44,342 nt of DNA. Origin: Bacteroidia bacterium (GTDB lineage: Bacteria > Bacteroidota > Bacteroidia > DATLTG01). The position numbers and the translations under genes are program-made. Below are positions 8,793-16,732 of the stretch, one piece after another. The notes below the pieces were generated by a model. The model saw nothing but the letters and a program-made list of their open reading frames with translations. It searched no databases and was not told the origin of the DNA. The stretch's first letter is position 1. Every line of letters starts with the position of its first letter. The DNA is taken from contig JBDTAC010000042.1 of the NCBI GenBank assembly GCA_039924845.1, forward strand, positions 1-44,342, in the 5' to 3' direction.

Positions 8793-10685
8793 ATGAAAAA
8801 CACTCTACTACTCAGCGCTGCATCTTTGATAGCAGGCTCTTTGTTTTCGCAAACCGTTATTCGCCATCCAGATGGATCGTATTACAAGCAATGTACGAGT
8901 TTTTCCATCAGCAGACCTTTGCGCGAAATAGCGAAAGAATATCCGGTTACCGGAAGAAAAGACGGCGTATATAAACAAGCTGCGGACAATGATGCACATA
9001 GAAGATTTCCGTATCAAATTCTGAAACACCGCGACGGCGCTGAAAAAACAATCACCGATTCTATTGTACAAAAAGCACAAGGAACAACCGCTACGGAAGG
9101 TACCATTGTGAGTGTAGATGGGCAATCCAGTTCGCAAGGGTACGTTCCTTATGATCCAAACGGAATGGTAGGTCCGAATAATTATGTACAAGCCATTAAC
9201 AGCGATTATCAGGTATTCGACAAAAGTGGAACTGCACTTACTCCTTCCTTTGCTTTGAGCCATCTTTTTCCAGGAAGTACTGATGATGGCGATCCCGTTG
9301 TGATGTACGATAAATTTGCAGACCGTTGGGTAATAGAAGAATTTCAATCAGATAATAACGGAAACGAAACTGAAATGCAGTTTGCCGTTTCTACAACACC
9401 CGATCCAACTGGAACATATTATATTTATGATTTTACTCCAGATGCAAATGATTTTGCCGATTACCCAAAATTTTCTATTTGGTCAGACGGTTATTATGAA
9501 ACATGTAATTGCCAAAATCAAAAAGTAGTTGTTTATCAACGTGCAAAAATGATTACAGGCGACCCTACTGCAGGTTTCATCGTTATTCCTTCTATTTATA
9601 TGCCTGCCGGAAGTGGTGGTGGATTTTGGTGCCCGCAAACGCTTTATGCGGACGGAACATTGCCTCCTTATGGCTCACCGGAATATTTATTTGATTTTAC
9701 CAGCGCCAGTTGGGGAGGAAATTTCACTGATAAAATCAGGATTTACAAAATAACTACCGATTGGACGAATAAAACAGGAGCCATTGCTCTTTCGGATTCC
9801 TTAACCACGCAACCTTCCAATTGTATTTTTACAGGTGGACAACAAGATATTGATCAGCCTGGGAACCCAAACAGTTTAGATGCACTTGATGGATTTTTCT
9901 CTTACCGTATTCCTTATTTAAGATGGGGAACTTACAATGCTGCAGTGATGTGTAACCCAGTAAACGTAGGAACTGGAAGTACAATTGTTTCTGGACTTAG
10001 ATGGTATGAATTGCGCCAAGATGCTACGAGTAACGTTTGGAGTATTTATCAACAAGGTACGTATGCACCAAACGATGGCGTGAGTCGTTGGAATCCTTCC
10101 ATTGCGATGGATCAGAATGGCAGTATTGGTTTAGCTTATTCTGTTTCCGATCCCACTTCTGTATATCCGGGAATTCGGTATACTGGTAGAAGAAAATGTG
10201 ATCCTTTAGGAACAATGTCTTTAACAGAAGGAATTGGTGTTGCTGGGTCTTCTGCCTTTACACAGGCAAGCCGTTGGGGCGATTATGCTAACACAACGGT
10301 TGATCCATCTGATGGAGTTACGTTTTGGCATACGAATATGTATGTTGCAGCAGGTGGATATTTGAGTACGCGCATTTTTTCTTTTAAAGTGCCCATTTGC
10401 ACCAGCGGAACAGGAATTGCTACGTTAACAAACAATCAGGTTACATTGAACGCTTTTCAATCTGGAGATGAATTAAGTATCAAAGCAAAAAATCTTCCAA
10501 CGAATAGTACAATGATTTTAACCTTGTATGATGTACAAGGAAAATACATCAGCGGAAAAACGGTAATGCCAACTGCGAATGCACTTCAAACAACTATCAG
10601 CACCAGCGGTATAGCAAAAGGACTTTATTTTGTGAGATTAGGAAACAACGATTTTCAACGCGTTTTAAAAGTAATAATTCAATAA
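8793..10685 (+). CDS. Secreted protein with C-terminal T9SS (type A-like) sorting domain
   Basis: A 630-aa exported protein of unknown activity. A Sec signal peptide covers roughly residues 1-19 (ending GSLFSQ). The central region has the pattern PYDPNGMVGPNNYVQAINS ... FDKSG, then repeats of short beta strands with Asp/Trp turns (KFADRWVIEEF, SRWGDYANTTVDP), suggesting a beta-propeller-like fold; no peptidase or glycosidase signature is recognised. The last about 75 residues form a T9SS sorting domain, ending STSGIAKGLYFVRLGNN...RVLKVIIQ, so the protein is probably moved across the outer membrane by the type IX system. The next gene starts one base after the stop, suggesting co-transcription with it. 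Confidence 0.85.
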   Translation: MKNTLLLSAASLIAGSLFSQTVIRHPDGSYYKQCTSFSISRPLREIAKEYPVTGRKDGVYKQAADNDAHRRFPYQILKHRDGAEKTITDSIVQKAQGTTATEGTIVSVDGQSSSQGYVPYDPNGMVGPNNYVQAINSDYQVFDKSGTALTPSFALSHLFPGSTDDGDPVVMYDKFADRWVIEEFQSDNNGNETEMQFAVSTTPDPTGTYYIYDFTPDANDFADYPKFSIWSDGYYETCNCQNQKVVVYQRAKMITGDPTAGFIVIPSIYMPAGSGGGFWCPQTLYADGTLPPYGSPEYLFDFTSASWGGNFTDKIRIYKITTDWTNKTGAIALSDSLTTQPSNCIFTGGQQDIDQPGNPNSLDALDGFFSYRIPYLRWGTYNAAVMCNPVNVGTGSTIVSGLRWYELRQDATSNVWSIYQQGTYAPNDGVSRWNPSIAMDQNGSIGLAYSVSDPTSVYPGIRYTGRRKCDPLGTMSLTEGIGVAGSSAFTQASRWGDYANTTVDPSDGVTFWHTNMYVAAGGYLSTRIFSFKVPICTSGTGIATLTNNQVTLNAFQSGDELSIKAKNLPTNSTMILTLYDVQGKYISGKTVMPTANALQTTISTSGIAKGLYFVRLGNNDFQRVLKVIIQ

Positions 10686-10686
10686 T

Positions 10687-11058
10687 ATGCTGAGAAGTAG
10701 GATTGGTAAGAGTTTTGCAGCATCGCTTATGATGATGTTATTGTGTTTGTTTGTTTGCGCCGCTTGTAAATCGAAGAAAGCGGTTGCCTCTATGAATGCA
10801 ACGATTCAAAGCTCTTCCGCTCCGATAGCCAGCGGAAAAGTTTCTCATCAATACAGCGCAAGTGGTTGCGGAACGGTTATCGTGTGTGATTCTGTATCAG
10901 GAAAAAAAAGACTTATTTATATTCCGATTACTGGACTAACTACTTTTGATGTGGATGGATTGGAAATTTCTTTCAATTACCGAATTTTAAAAATCCATAA
11001 TCCGAAAGGTTGTGTAACAGGAATTCCGATACAGATTTCGAACATTTCCAAAAAATAA
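10687..11058 (+). CDS. Small putative lipoprotein, function unknown
   Basis: A 123-aa protein with an N-terminal hydrophobic signal and a lipobox-like CAAC near residue 27, followed by KSKK, so it is probably a lipoprotein. The mature part is short and beta-rich, with Cys pairs (SGCGTVIVCD and KGCV) that could form disulfides in the periplasm. I recognise no family. The ATG is one base after the stop of the T9SS gene upstream, so the two are probably translated from one mRNA and may work together. Its last codons AAA AAA and the stop TAA are part of a copy of the dispersed motif (11048-11064). Confidence 0.7.
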   Translation: MLRSRIGKSFAASLMMMLLCLFVCAACKSKKAVASMNATIQSSSAPIASGKVSHQYSASGCGTVIVCDSVSGKKRLIYIPITGLTTFDVDGLEISFNYRILKIHNPKGCVTGIPIQISNISKK

Positions 11059-11064
11059 TTTTTC
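11048..11064 (+). repeat. Motif copy carrying the lipoprotein stop codon
   Basis: CCAAAAAATAATTTTTC: the codons read TCC AAA AAA TAA, then TTTTTC lies beyond the gene. Confidence 0.8.
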
Positions 11065-11075
11065 AGTATCCTCAA

Positions 11076-11109
11076 AACAGCTTCAAAAAATTATTTTTTT
11101 GAAGCTGTT
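11076..11109. terminator. Bidirectional terminator between convergent genes
   Basis: Stem AACAGCTTCAAAAAA (11076-11090) pairs with TTTTTTGAAGCTGTT (11095-11109) around a short loop that contains the TAA stop of the minus-strand DUF1697 gene. T runs follow in either direction. The 3' arm, read on the minus strand, encodes the last residues of that gene, KKTASKK. Confidence 0.85.
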
Positions 11110-11654
11110 TTTTTGTTCGCCAATTCAACTAGTTTCATTACGGTTTTCCAATTTCTGGTGGTAGCAATTATATTTAACTTTTTTTCAAAAAACGGATTGG
11201 ATAATTTTGTATTTCCGTAACCATTCGAACAACAAATAAAAATTTCTTTGTTGTTCAGAATAAATTTATCGGGCGAATAATCCAATTTTAAAATTTCCTG
11301 AACTTCTGATTTGGCGGGTATTTCCGAAAGGAAAGTAACGTGTAATCTTTCTACATCACTATTTTCTTCATTCAAAAAAGGGTTCTCAAAAATTATTTTT
11401 TCGATTTCAGAAACCGTTCTAATAATTACCGGAACTTGAAAATTATATGTTTCAAAAATTATTTTTTCAATCGCTTTTGAAAGCGCTGAATTATTATTTT
11501 TCGCGTCTGTTTTAAAAATAACATTTCCGCTTTGTATGTAAGTTACAACGTCTTTGAAATTTAATTTTTCGTACAGCTTTTTTAAATCCAACATCAAAAT
11601 TTTTCGATGTCCGCCCACATTAATTCCGCGTAAAATGGAAATATAGGTTTGCAT
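11091..11654 (-). CDS. DUF1697 domain protein
   Basis: A 187-aa cytosolic protein. The opening MQTYISILRGINVGGHRKILMLDLK and the segment VVTYIQSGNVIFKTD are the hallmark of the DUF1697 family, whose biochemical role is not established. Length matches the family (about 180 aa). The internal segment EKIIFE occurs twice, 22 residues apart (coding bases near 11388 and 11454); both are encoded by the same dispersed A/T motif, in the same frame. The gene follows gmd at a gap of 25 bp on the minus strand and may be its last operon member. Its stop codon lies in the loop of a bidirectional terminator. Confidence 0.88.
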   Translation of the reverse strand: MQTYISILRGINVGGHRKILMLDLKKLYEKLNFKDVVTYIQSGNVIFKTDAKNNNSALSKAIEKIIFETYNFQVPVIIRTVSEIEKIIFENPFLNEENSDVERLHVTFLSEIPAKSEVQEILKLDYSPDKFILNNKEIFICCSNGYGNTKLSNPFFEKKLNIIATTRNWKTVMKLVELANKKTASKK

Positions 11655-11679
11655 TTTACTAATTTTTTGCTCGAAAAAA

Positions 11680-12768
11680 TTATTCGTGGAAATTCATCAC
11701 ATCGTGTCCACCTTCCAGCAAATACTTGTCTTTTCGAAATAATTTCAAATCAGATTCCATCATTTCTTTTACCAATTGTTCTAATTTATATTTGGGTTTC
11801 CAACCTAAATTTTTGTGCGCTTTCGAAGCATCTCCCACCAATAAATCTACTTCAGTCGGACGAAAATATTCAGCATCAATTTCGATGAGCGTTTTGCCAT
11901 TCGCCGTGTTGATGCCTTTTTCTTCGATTCCTTTTCCTTTCCATTCCAATTTAATTTCTACTTCTGCAAAAGCCATTTCTACAAATTTCCGTACGGAAAC
12001 TTTTTTTCCTGTTGCCAATACATAATCGTCTGCTACTTTTTGTTGAAGCATCATCCACATGCCTTCCACATAATCTTTTGCATGTCCCCAATCGCGCTCT
12101 GCATCAAGGTTTCCGAGAAATAATTTTTTCTGTAATCCTAAACTTATTTTTGCGGCAGCGCGCGTAATTTTTCGCGTTACAAAAGTTTCACCTCTCACTG
12201 GACTTTCATGATTAAATAAAATTCCGTTGCAAGCGTACAAATTATACGCTTCGCGATAATTTTTTGTAATCCAAAATCCATATAATTTAGCCACTCCGTA
12301 AGGGCTGCGTGGATAAAAGGGAGTGGTTTCGCGTTGCGGAATTTCCTGAACCTCGCCATACATCTCGGATGTAGAGGCTTGGTAAAATTTTGTTTTCTTT
12401 TCTAATTTTAAAATGCGAATGGCTTCGAGCAAACGCAATGTGCCGATAGCATCCGAATTAGCAGTATATTCAGGTGTTTCGAAAGAAACTTTTACGTGCG
12501 ATTGTGCTGCCAAATTATATATTTCATCTGGCTGAACTTCTTGCACAATACGAATCAAATTGGTAGAATCCGTTAAATCGCCATAATGCAGAAAAAAATT
12601 TACTTTTTGCTCGTGGGTATCTTTGTAAAGATGGTCAATTCTGTCTGTATTAAACGACGAACTTCTACGTTTGATGCCGTGAACAGTGTATCCTTTTTTC
12701 AAAAGAAATTCGGCTAAATACGATCCATCCTGACCGGTAATTCCGGTAATCAATGCTACTTTACTCAT
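11680..12768 (-). CDS. gmd: GDP-mannose 4,6-dehydratase
   Basis: Converts GDP-D-mannose to GDP-4-keto-6-deoxy-D-mannose, the first step to GDP-fucose, GDP-rhamnose or related deoxysugars of surface glycans. The 362-aa extended SDR protein begins with the NADP-binding motif [13 protein letters not shown] and the family segment [19 protein letters not shown]. The catalytic triad region shows STSEMYG (Thr), and YGVAK (Tyr, Lys) in [14 protein letters not shown]. The usual NHESPRRGETF motif reads [11 protein letters not shown] here, with Val in place of one Arg. No GDP-fucose synthase gene is next to it, so the end product is not evident. A TAnnTTTG-like box lies just upstream at 12780-12787. Confidence 0.95.
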   Translation of the reverse strand: MSKVALITGITGQDGSYLAEFLLKKGYTVHGIKRRSSSFNTDRIDHLYKDTHEQKVNFFLHYGDLTDSTNLIRIVQEVQPDEIYNLAAQSHVKVSFETPEYTANSDAIGTLRLLEAIRILKLEKKTKFYQASTSEMYGEVQEIPQRETTPFYPRSPYGVAKLYGFWITKNYREAYNLYACNGILFNHESPVRGETFVTRKITRAAAKISLGLQKKLFLGNLDAERDWGHAKDYVEGMWMMLQQKVADDYVLATGKKVSVRKFVEMAFAEVEIKLEWKGKGIEEKGINTANGKTLIEIDAEYFRPTEVDLLVGDASKAHKNLGWKPKYKLEQLVKEMMESDLKLFRKDKYLLEGGHDVMNFHE

Positions 12769-12779
12769 TTTTTCGATTT

Positions 12780-12787
12780 CAAATTTA
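12780..12787 (-). promoter_or_regulatory. Putative -7 box of gmd
   Basis: Minus-strand TAAATTTG fits TAnnTTTG, 11 bases upstream of the gmd ATG. No clear TTTG -33 box was found. Confidence 0.35.
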
Positions 12788-12824
12788 TATACAATAATAC
12801 TAAAACGATTACAATTAATTCCAC

Positions 12825-13220
12825 TTAAACACTTCGCTTTTTGAAAAATTTCAACAAAGAAACGGTTTCAAAAACAGTGTAAAAAATATAAAGGATTAAA
12901 AAGAAAATAATAAAAGGTTGCGCATTTTGTTTTCTAAAAAAAAGATAGAAAAAAATCACCATCAGATAAATAAGTAATTTACTTGTAGTGGCTTCCATGA
13001 AATAAGAAACGAAGTTTCGAAAATTATTTTCTGAAGATTTTTTTACGACAATAAAATGGGTGAGAATCGTTACAATAAAAAATAAAATATTAAGCAGAAA
13101 AAATATTTTTCGAGAGTAGTTTTCTGGCAAAAAAGGAAAAAGGAAAAATCCGGTGGATAGGATAAATAAAGTAAAAATCGACAACTTTATCAAAAATAAA
13201 CGGAAGTGTGCGTTGTACAT
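12825..13220 (-). CDS. Small membrane protein, AtpI-like position
   Basis: A 131-aa very hydrophobic protein with four predicted membrane segments (near residues 8-28, 38-60, 80-98 and 100-122) and a basic C-terminus KFFKKRSV. Sequence alone gives no firm family. In many Bacteroidota an uncharacterised four-helix protein of this size lies between the AtpZ-like gene and atpB at the head of the F0F1 ATP synthase cluster, which is the order seen here up to this gene. I infer an AtpI-like accessory role, such as ion supply or c-ring assembly. The next gene in the same direction is gmd, not atpB. Confidence 0.6.
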   Translation of the reverse strand: MYNAHFRLFLIKLSIFTLFILSTGFFLFPFLPENYSRKIFFLLNILFFIVTILTHFIVVKKSSENNFRNFVSYFMEATTSKLLIYLMVIFFYLFFRKQNAQPFIIFFLILYIFYTVFETVSLLKFFKKRSV

Positions 13221-13225
13221 TTTAA

Positions 13226-13447
13226 TTACAAAAGATCTCGAATAAAATAATAAATGGCTAAAAAAGCACCAAATAACGCAAATGTTGCAGTAAAAACAGG
13301 ATAATGAAGTGCAAAATGTTTATCCAACCAAATACCCGAAAAAAGAAATGCGAGCATAATGGCAATCATTTGAAATGCCATGCCCGAATAGCGGGCGTAG
13401 TCGTTAAGCCGTTTTTTCTTCTTTTCTAACTCCGGTATTTCCGCCAT
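13226..13447 (-). CDS. AtpZ/AtpI family protein (putative F0F1-ATPase subunit)
   Basis: A 73-aa protein with two membrane helices (about residues 20-40 and 47-70) separated by GIWLDKHF. The pattern YARYSGMAFQMIAIMLAFLFSGIWLDKHF matches the AtpZ-type small membrane proteins encoded beside F-type ATP synthases; a role in cation supply or assembly is proposed for the family. Its first 44 bp overlap the 3' end of the bactofilin gene in another frame, and five bases separate its stop from the next membrane protein. The three genes are probably translationally coupled. Confidence 0.8.
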   Translation of the reverse strand: MAEIPELEKKKKRLNDYARYSGMAFQMIAIMLAFLFSGIWLDKHFALHYPVFTATFALFGAFLAIYYFIRDLL

Positions 13448-13829
13448 GCTTGATGTCTTTTATCACGCCACCCATGGTGCAAGAGCCGGAAAAATTGGCG
13501 CCCGGTTCAATGGCTAATTTATTGGTAATAATATCTCCGTTTATTTTGGCGGTTGATTTCAGCGAAAGCAATTCGGCAACAGTTAATTTACCAGTAATGG
13601 TTCCAAGTATTTCCGCATTTTGACAAATTACATCACCTGAAATATTTCCAGTAGGACCTACTACTAATTTTCCTTTTGCATCAATGGTTCCAGTTAAAAG
13701 TCCGTCTATTCTTAAATCTCCGTTTGATTTAATATCTCCATCAATAACCGTTCCTGGTCTGATTTGATTCACCAAAGGTGATTCATCTTGATTGTTTCTT
13801 GCCATTTCAGATGTATTTTTAGTAAACAT
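13404..13829 (-). CDS. Bactofilin family polymer-forming cytoskeletal protein
   Basis: Self-assembling cytoskeletal protein that scaffolds envelope or morphogenesis proteins at the inner membrane. The 141-aa protein has an unstructured N-terminus and then a right-handed beta-helix of repeated turns (GTVIDGDIKSNGDLRIDGLLTG, GKLVVGPTGNISGDV, ITGKLTVAELLSLKSTAKINGDI), finishing LAIEPGANFSGSCTM, all typical of bactofilins. The frame is open upstream into the tRNA region, but no family residues occur there. The ATG at 13829 is preferred; a second candidate at 13805 (MARNNQ) would also leave the beta-helix intact. The 3' end overlaps the AtpZ-like gene by 44 bp. Confidence 0.9.
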   Translation of the reverse strand: MFTKNTSEMARNNQDESPLVNQIRPGTVIDGDIKSNGDLRIDGLLTGTIDAKGKLVVGPTGNISGDVICQNAEILGTITGKLTVAELLSLKSTAKINGDIITNKLAIEPGANFSGSCTMGGVIKDIKHGGNTGVRKEEKTA

Positions 13830-13888
13830 AATTCGTAAAGGTATAAATTTAATTTTCAAAAAAGCAAATTGACTTGATTTCAAATCAA

Positions 13889-13932
13889 AAACAAAGGCGT
13901 TCAAAAAAATATTTTTTTGAACGCCTTTGTTT
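13889..13932. terminator. 44-bp perfect palindrome, probable bidirectional terminator after tRNA
   Basis: AAACAAAGGCGTTCAAAAAA at 13889-13908 is followed, after AT|AT, by its exact reverse complement ending at 13932. The GC part (AAAGGCGTTC / GAACGCCTTT) encloses an A7-TA-T7 centre of the same kind as the dispersed motif. It sits 10 bp downstream of the minus-strand tRNA, where a terminator is expected; the T-rich tail is weak (TTTGTTT), so cruciform or protein-binding roles are possible. Confidence 0.75.
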
Positions 13933-13942
13933 AGAAGTGCGG

Positions 13943-14016
13943 TGGGCCCACTTGGAATCGAACCAAGCACCCACAGATTATGAGTCTGTTGCTCTAACCG
14001 AATGAGCTATGGGCCC
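13943..14016 (-). tRNA. tRNA with anticodon CAU (elongator Met or lysidine Ile2)
   Basis: A full 74-nt cloverleaf can be drawn. Acceptor GGGCCCA / TGGGCCC is perfect. The D arm is GCTC/GAGC with GG in the loop. The anticodon stem is ACAGA/TCTGT with loop CTCATAA. The variable loop is GGGTG, and the T arm CTTGG/CCAAG has loop TTCGATT. Discriminator A is followed by CC then G, so CCA is not fully encoded. G1-C72 pairs and the absence of three G-C pairs in the anticodon stem rule out initiator tRNA. CAU may serve Met, or Ile if C34 is made lysidine; I cannot decide. Confidence 0.93.
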
Positions 14017-14089
14017 CTTTAAAATTTCTTTTAAAGCGTTGCAAAATTAGATAAATACACCTAACAAGCAATAGCTAAGAAAAAATCGT

Positions 14090-14107
14090 TTGAAAAATTA
14101 TTTTTTT
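14090..14107 (-). repeat. Motif copy just after the radA stop
   Basis: On the minus strand CCAAAAAAATAATTTTTC begins two bases beyond the radA stop codon. It is not enclosed by GC-rich arms. Confidence 0.75.
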
Positions 14108-14109
14108 GG

Positions 14110-15480
14110 CTATCCAAATAACAAACTAAATACCTCTTCTATCTTGCCAACAAAGGTGAGTTGGATGTTAAATTTTTTTACGTCCAAGCCTTTTTTATTG
14201 TATTTGGAAATGAAAATTTGATCGAAGCCTAATTTTTCGGCTTCCGAAATTCGTTGTTCAATACGATTTACCGGACGAATTTCTCCAGAAAGTCCTACTT
14301 CTCCAGCAAAACAAATTTTTGGCGAAATCGGAATGTCTTCATTAGACGAAAGCACTGCGCAAACCAAGGCCAAATCAATTCCCGGATCTTCTACTTTTAT
14401 GCCACCAGCAATATTTAAAAAAACATCTTTCGCACCCAAGCGAAATCCGCAGCGTTTTTCTAAAACAGCCAATAACATTGCTAATCTGCGTAAATCAAAT
14501 CCGGTAGAAGAGCGTTGCGGAGTTCCGTACGCAGCGCTACTTACAAGTGCTTGCGTTTCAATTAACATCGGTCGTAATCCTTCCATTGTTGCAGAAATGG
14601 CAACTCCACTCACAGGCTCTTCGCGGTTTGTAATCAGTATTTCAGAAGGATTGCTCACTTGTCGCAAACCACTTCCTTGCATTTCGTAAATGCCTAATTC
14701 GTTGGTAGAACCAAATCTATTTTTTGCTGTTCGCAACAAACGATACACATGATTTCTGTCGCCTTCAAATTGCAAAACCGTATCCACCATGTGTTCCAAC
14801 ACTTTTGGTCCAGCAATGGAACCATCTTTTGTGATGTGTCCAATAATAAAAACAGGCGTTCCGCTTTCTTTTGCGTAGCGCATTAATTCGGCTGCGCTTT
14901 CGCGGATTTGTGAAATACTTCCTGGCGATGATTCAATTCTCGCTGTGTGCAAGGTTTGTATGGAATCCACAATTACTAATTGCGGCTCCAATAATTCAAT
15001 TTGTTTGAAAATATTTTGGGTAGATGTTTCAGATAAAATATAACACTCCGGATTTGTCATCCCAATTCTGTCGGCACGCATTTTAATTTGTTGTTCGCTT
15101 TCTTCGCCGGATACATAAAGCGTTCGGAGGTTTTTTAATTTTACAGCAAGTTGAAGCATCAAAGTAGATTTTCCAATGCCAGGTTCTCCGCCAAATAAAA
15201 CCAATGAGCCGGGAACAATGCCTCCGCCCAAAACACGACTCAATTCTTCGTCTTCAATAGGAATGCGATGTTGCTCGGAAAGTTCAATTTCAGAAATAAG
15301 CAAAGGTTTTGATGCACGTTGCGTACTTTGCGCGATACCAGGCGTTTTTACTTCATCGCCTTTCGAAATAATTTCTTCTACAAACGTATTCCATTCTCCA
15401 CACGAAACGCATTTACCAACCCATTTAGGGGATTGTGCTCCGCAATTTTGACAGAAAAAAGTACTTTTTGTTTTTGCCAT
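14110..15480 (-). CDS. radA: DNA repair protein RadA
   Basis: A 456-aa RecA-like ATPase that promotes branch migration in recombinational repair. The N-terminal zinc finger has C10, C13, C24 and C27 (FCQNCGAQSPKWVGKCVSCG). The ATPase core carries Walker A GEPGIGKS (98-105), Walker B-like LVIVDSIQT (168-176) and the RadA-specific KNRFG (253-257). The C-terminal third is the Lon-protease-like domain (GGIKVEDPGIDLALVCAVLSS, GEVGLSGEIRPV). Length is standard. It lies 56 bp downstream of the beta-lactamase-fold gene on the same strand, and a motif copy at 15499-15517 separates the two. Confidence 0.97.
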   Translation of the reverse strand: MAKTKSTFFCQNCGAQSPKWVGKCVSCGEWNTFVEEIISKGDEVKTPGIAQSTQRASKPLLISEIELSEQHRIPIEDEELSRVLGGGIVPGSLVLFGGEPGIGKSTLMLQLAVKLKNLRTLYVSGEESEQQIKMRADRIGMTNPECYILSETSTQNIFKQIELLEPQLVIVDSIQTLHTARIESSPGSISQIRESAAELMRYAKESGTPVFIIGHITKDGSIAGPKVLEHMVDTVLQFEGDRNHVYRLLRTAKNRFGSTNELGIYEMQGSGLRQVSNPSEILITNREEPVSGVAISATMEGLRPMLIETQALVSSAAYGTPQRSSTGFDLRRLAMLLAVLEKRCGFRLGAKDVFLNIAGGIKVEDPGIDLALVCAVLSSNEDIPISPKICFAGEVGLSGEIRPVNRIEQRISEAEKLGFDQIFISKYNKKGLDVKKFNIQLTFVGKIEEVFSLLFG

Positions 15481-15498
15481 TTCAGTTTAAAATTCGCA

Positions 15499-15517
15499 TT
15501 CGAAAAATTATTTTTTG
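15499..15517 (-). repeat. Motif copy upstream of radA
   Basis: TTCGAAAAATTATTTTTTG in the 56-bp gap between the beta-lactamase-fold gene and radA. Confidence 0.75.
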
Positions 15518-15536
15518 AGAAGGAAAAAAATCGTTT

Positions 15537-16703
15537 TTAATTTGTTCCGTACATACTTAAAGCAGCATCCAAATATTCATACACATCGTCCGGATGCCCA
15601 TCTGTTTGTCCTTTGGCACGTGTTTTTCCGAGTCGAACTACCACCATTTTTTCATCTGGAATTGCCAAAATATATTGTCCTAAAATACCGCGTGCATAAA
15701 AAACAGCGTGTCCTTTATAGTTTAACAACCACCAATTATAGCCGTATTTTTTATTTGGATTTCCAAAGTCATCTAAAATATTTGCAGGAGCTACAGAAGC
15801 TTTTACGTAAGCTTCCGAAACCAATTGCTTGCCGTTCCAATTTCCATTTTGCAAATACAATTCTCCGAAACGCGCGAAATCACGAGCGTTAGAGTTAAAA
15901 CAACAATAAGCTTTTTCCACTCCATTCGGATGATCCAAACTCCAATACGCTGGATTTTCAGCTCCCATCGGTTGCCATAACTTAACTGATGCGTAAACGG
16001 AAAGCGGCATTCCTGTTGACTTTTCAACAATAAAAGAAAGTAAAGAACTATTCCCGCTAAGGTATTTAAAAGCTTTTCCAGGCGTTTCGGTAACTTTATA
16101 TCCATACGTTAATTTTTGCAAATCCGTTCCGTAATAGGCTTGCGCAGGATAGGCAAACGGACTAACATAATTCTCATCAAAATTAATTCCGGAACTCATA
16201 GTCAATAAATCTTTAATAGTTAATTGTGCATTTTCTCCGTCTTTAAATTGTGATAAAAAATCTCCGACAGGCTCGTCCACACTTTTAATTTTTCCTCCGT
16301 CAATCGCAATTCCGACTAAAATACTGACAAATGTTTTTGCCATCGAAAAAGAATTGGTTACCGAATTTCTTCCGAAACCATCCCAATATTGCTCGTAACA
16401 AATCGAATCATTTTTCACAATAACATACGCGATGGTTTTGTATTTTTCCATGTCTGCCAAATCATTTGCAGGAATAGTTGCTTTGTTGTAATTTACTGCA
16501 ACAGCCCAAGGTTGCGGCGTTCCAACGTTTACTTCTCGGTTCGAGAAAATTTTATATTCCGTAATCGAAGGACCTTTTCTGCCTTTCAAATACGTGTTAG
16601 CAATGCCTTTGTACAAATACGTTCGTCCCGAAATCAAAATCAAAAGATTCAACACAACAAGAATAATCACAATCCATTTTAAAATACTTTTTAGTGTTTT
16701 CAT
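15537..16703 (-). CDS. Serine beta-lactamase-fold hydrolase (beta-lactamase class C/ PBP4* family), membrane anchored
   Basis: A 388-aa hydrolase with an uncleaved-looking N-terminal membrane helix (about residues 8-26), so the catalytic domain faces the periplasm. The active-site SxxK is S120-M-A-K123 and the YxN-type motif appears as YLSGN in KAFKYLSGNSS. The third motif (KTG/HxG in true beta-lactamases) reads YARGILGQ and does not keep the K/H-x-G form. The family contains esterases, D-amino-acid peptidases and 6-aminohexanoate-dimer hydrolases; resistance to beta-lactams is not implied. It lies between lipB (18-bp gap) and radA on the minus strand. Confidence 0.88.
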   Translation of the reverse strand: MKTLKSILKWIVIILVVLNLLILISGRTYLYKGIANTYLKGRKGPSITEYKIFSNREVNVGTPQPWAVAVNYNKATIPANDLADMEKYKTIAYVIVKNDSICYEQYWDGFGRNSVTNSFSMAKTFVSILVGIAIDGGKIKSVDEPVGDFLSQFKDGENAQLTIKDLLTMSSGINFDENYVSPFAYPAQAYYGTDLQKLTYGYKVTETPGKAFKYLSGNSSLLSFIVEKSTGMPLSVYASVKLWQPMGAENPAYWSLDHPNGVEKAYCCFNSNARDFARFGELYLQNGNWNGKQLVSEAYVKASVAPANILDDFGNPNKKYGYNWWLLNYKGHAVFYARGILGQYILAIPDEKMVVVRLGKTRAKGQTDGHPDDVYEYLDAALSMYGTN

Positions 16704-16712
16704 GAAATTGGT

Positions 16713-16732
16713 TTTGAAAAATTATTTTTTTG
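16713..16732 (-). repeat. Motif copy carrying the lipB stop codon
   Basis: On the coding strand the last lipB codons read TCA AAA AAA TAA and run on as TTTTTC; the motif fills the 18-bp gap to the next gene. Confidence 0.8.

Noticed and set aside
8808-9347. 179-aa minus-strand open frame
   Set aside because: Antisense to the T9SS protein gene with its complete signal peptide and sorting domain; no protein features of its own.
13830-13970. Upstream extension of the bactofilin frame
   Set aside because: It would run through the 44-bp palindrome and into the tRNA (begins with tRNA-derived LGSIPSGPTA); the extra residues are not bactofilin-like.
15537-16703. Antibiotic-resistance beta-lactamase
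   Set aside because: The SxxK and Y-x-N motifs fit the wide serine hydrolase family, but the third KTG/HxG motif is changed and there is no resistance-gene context.
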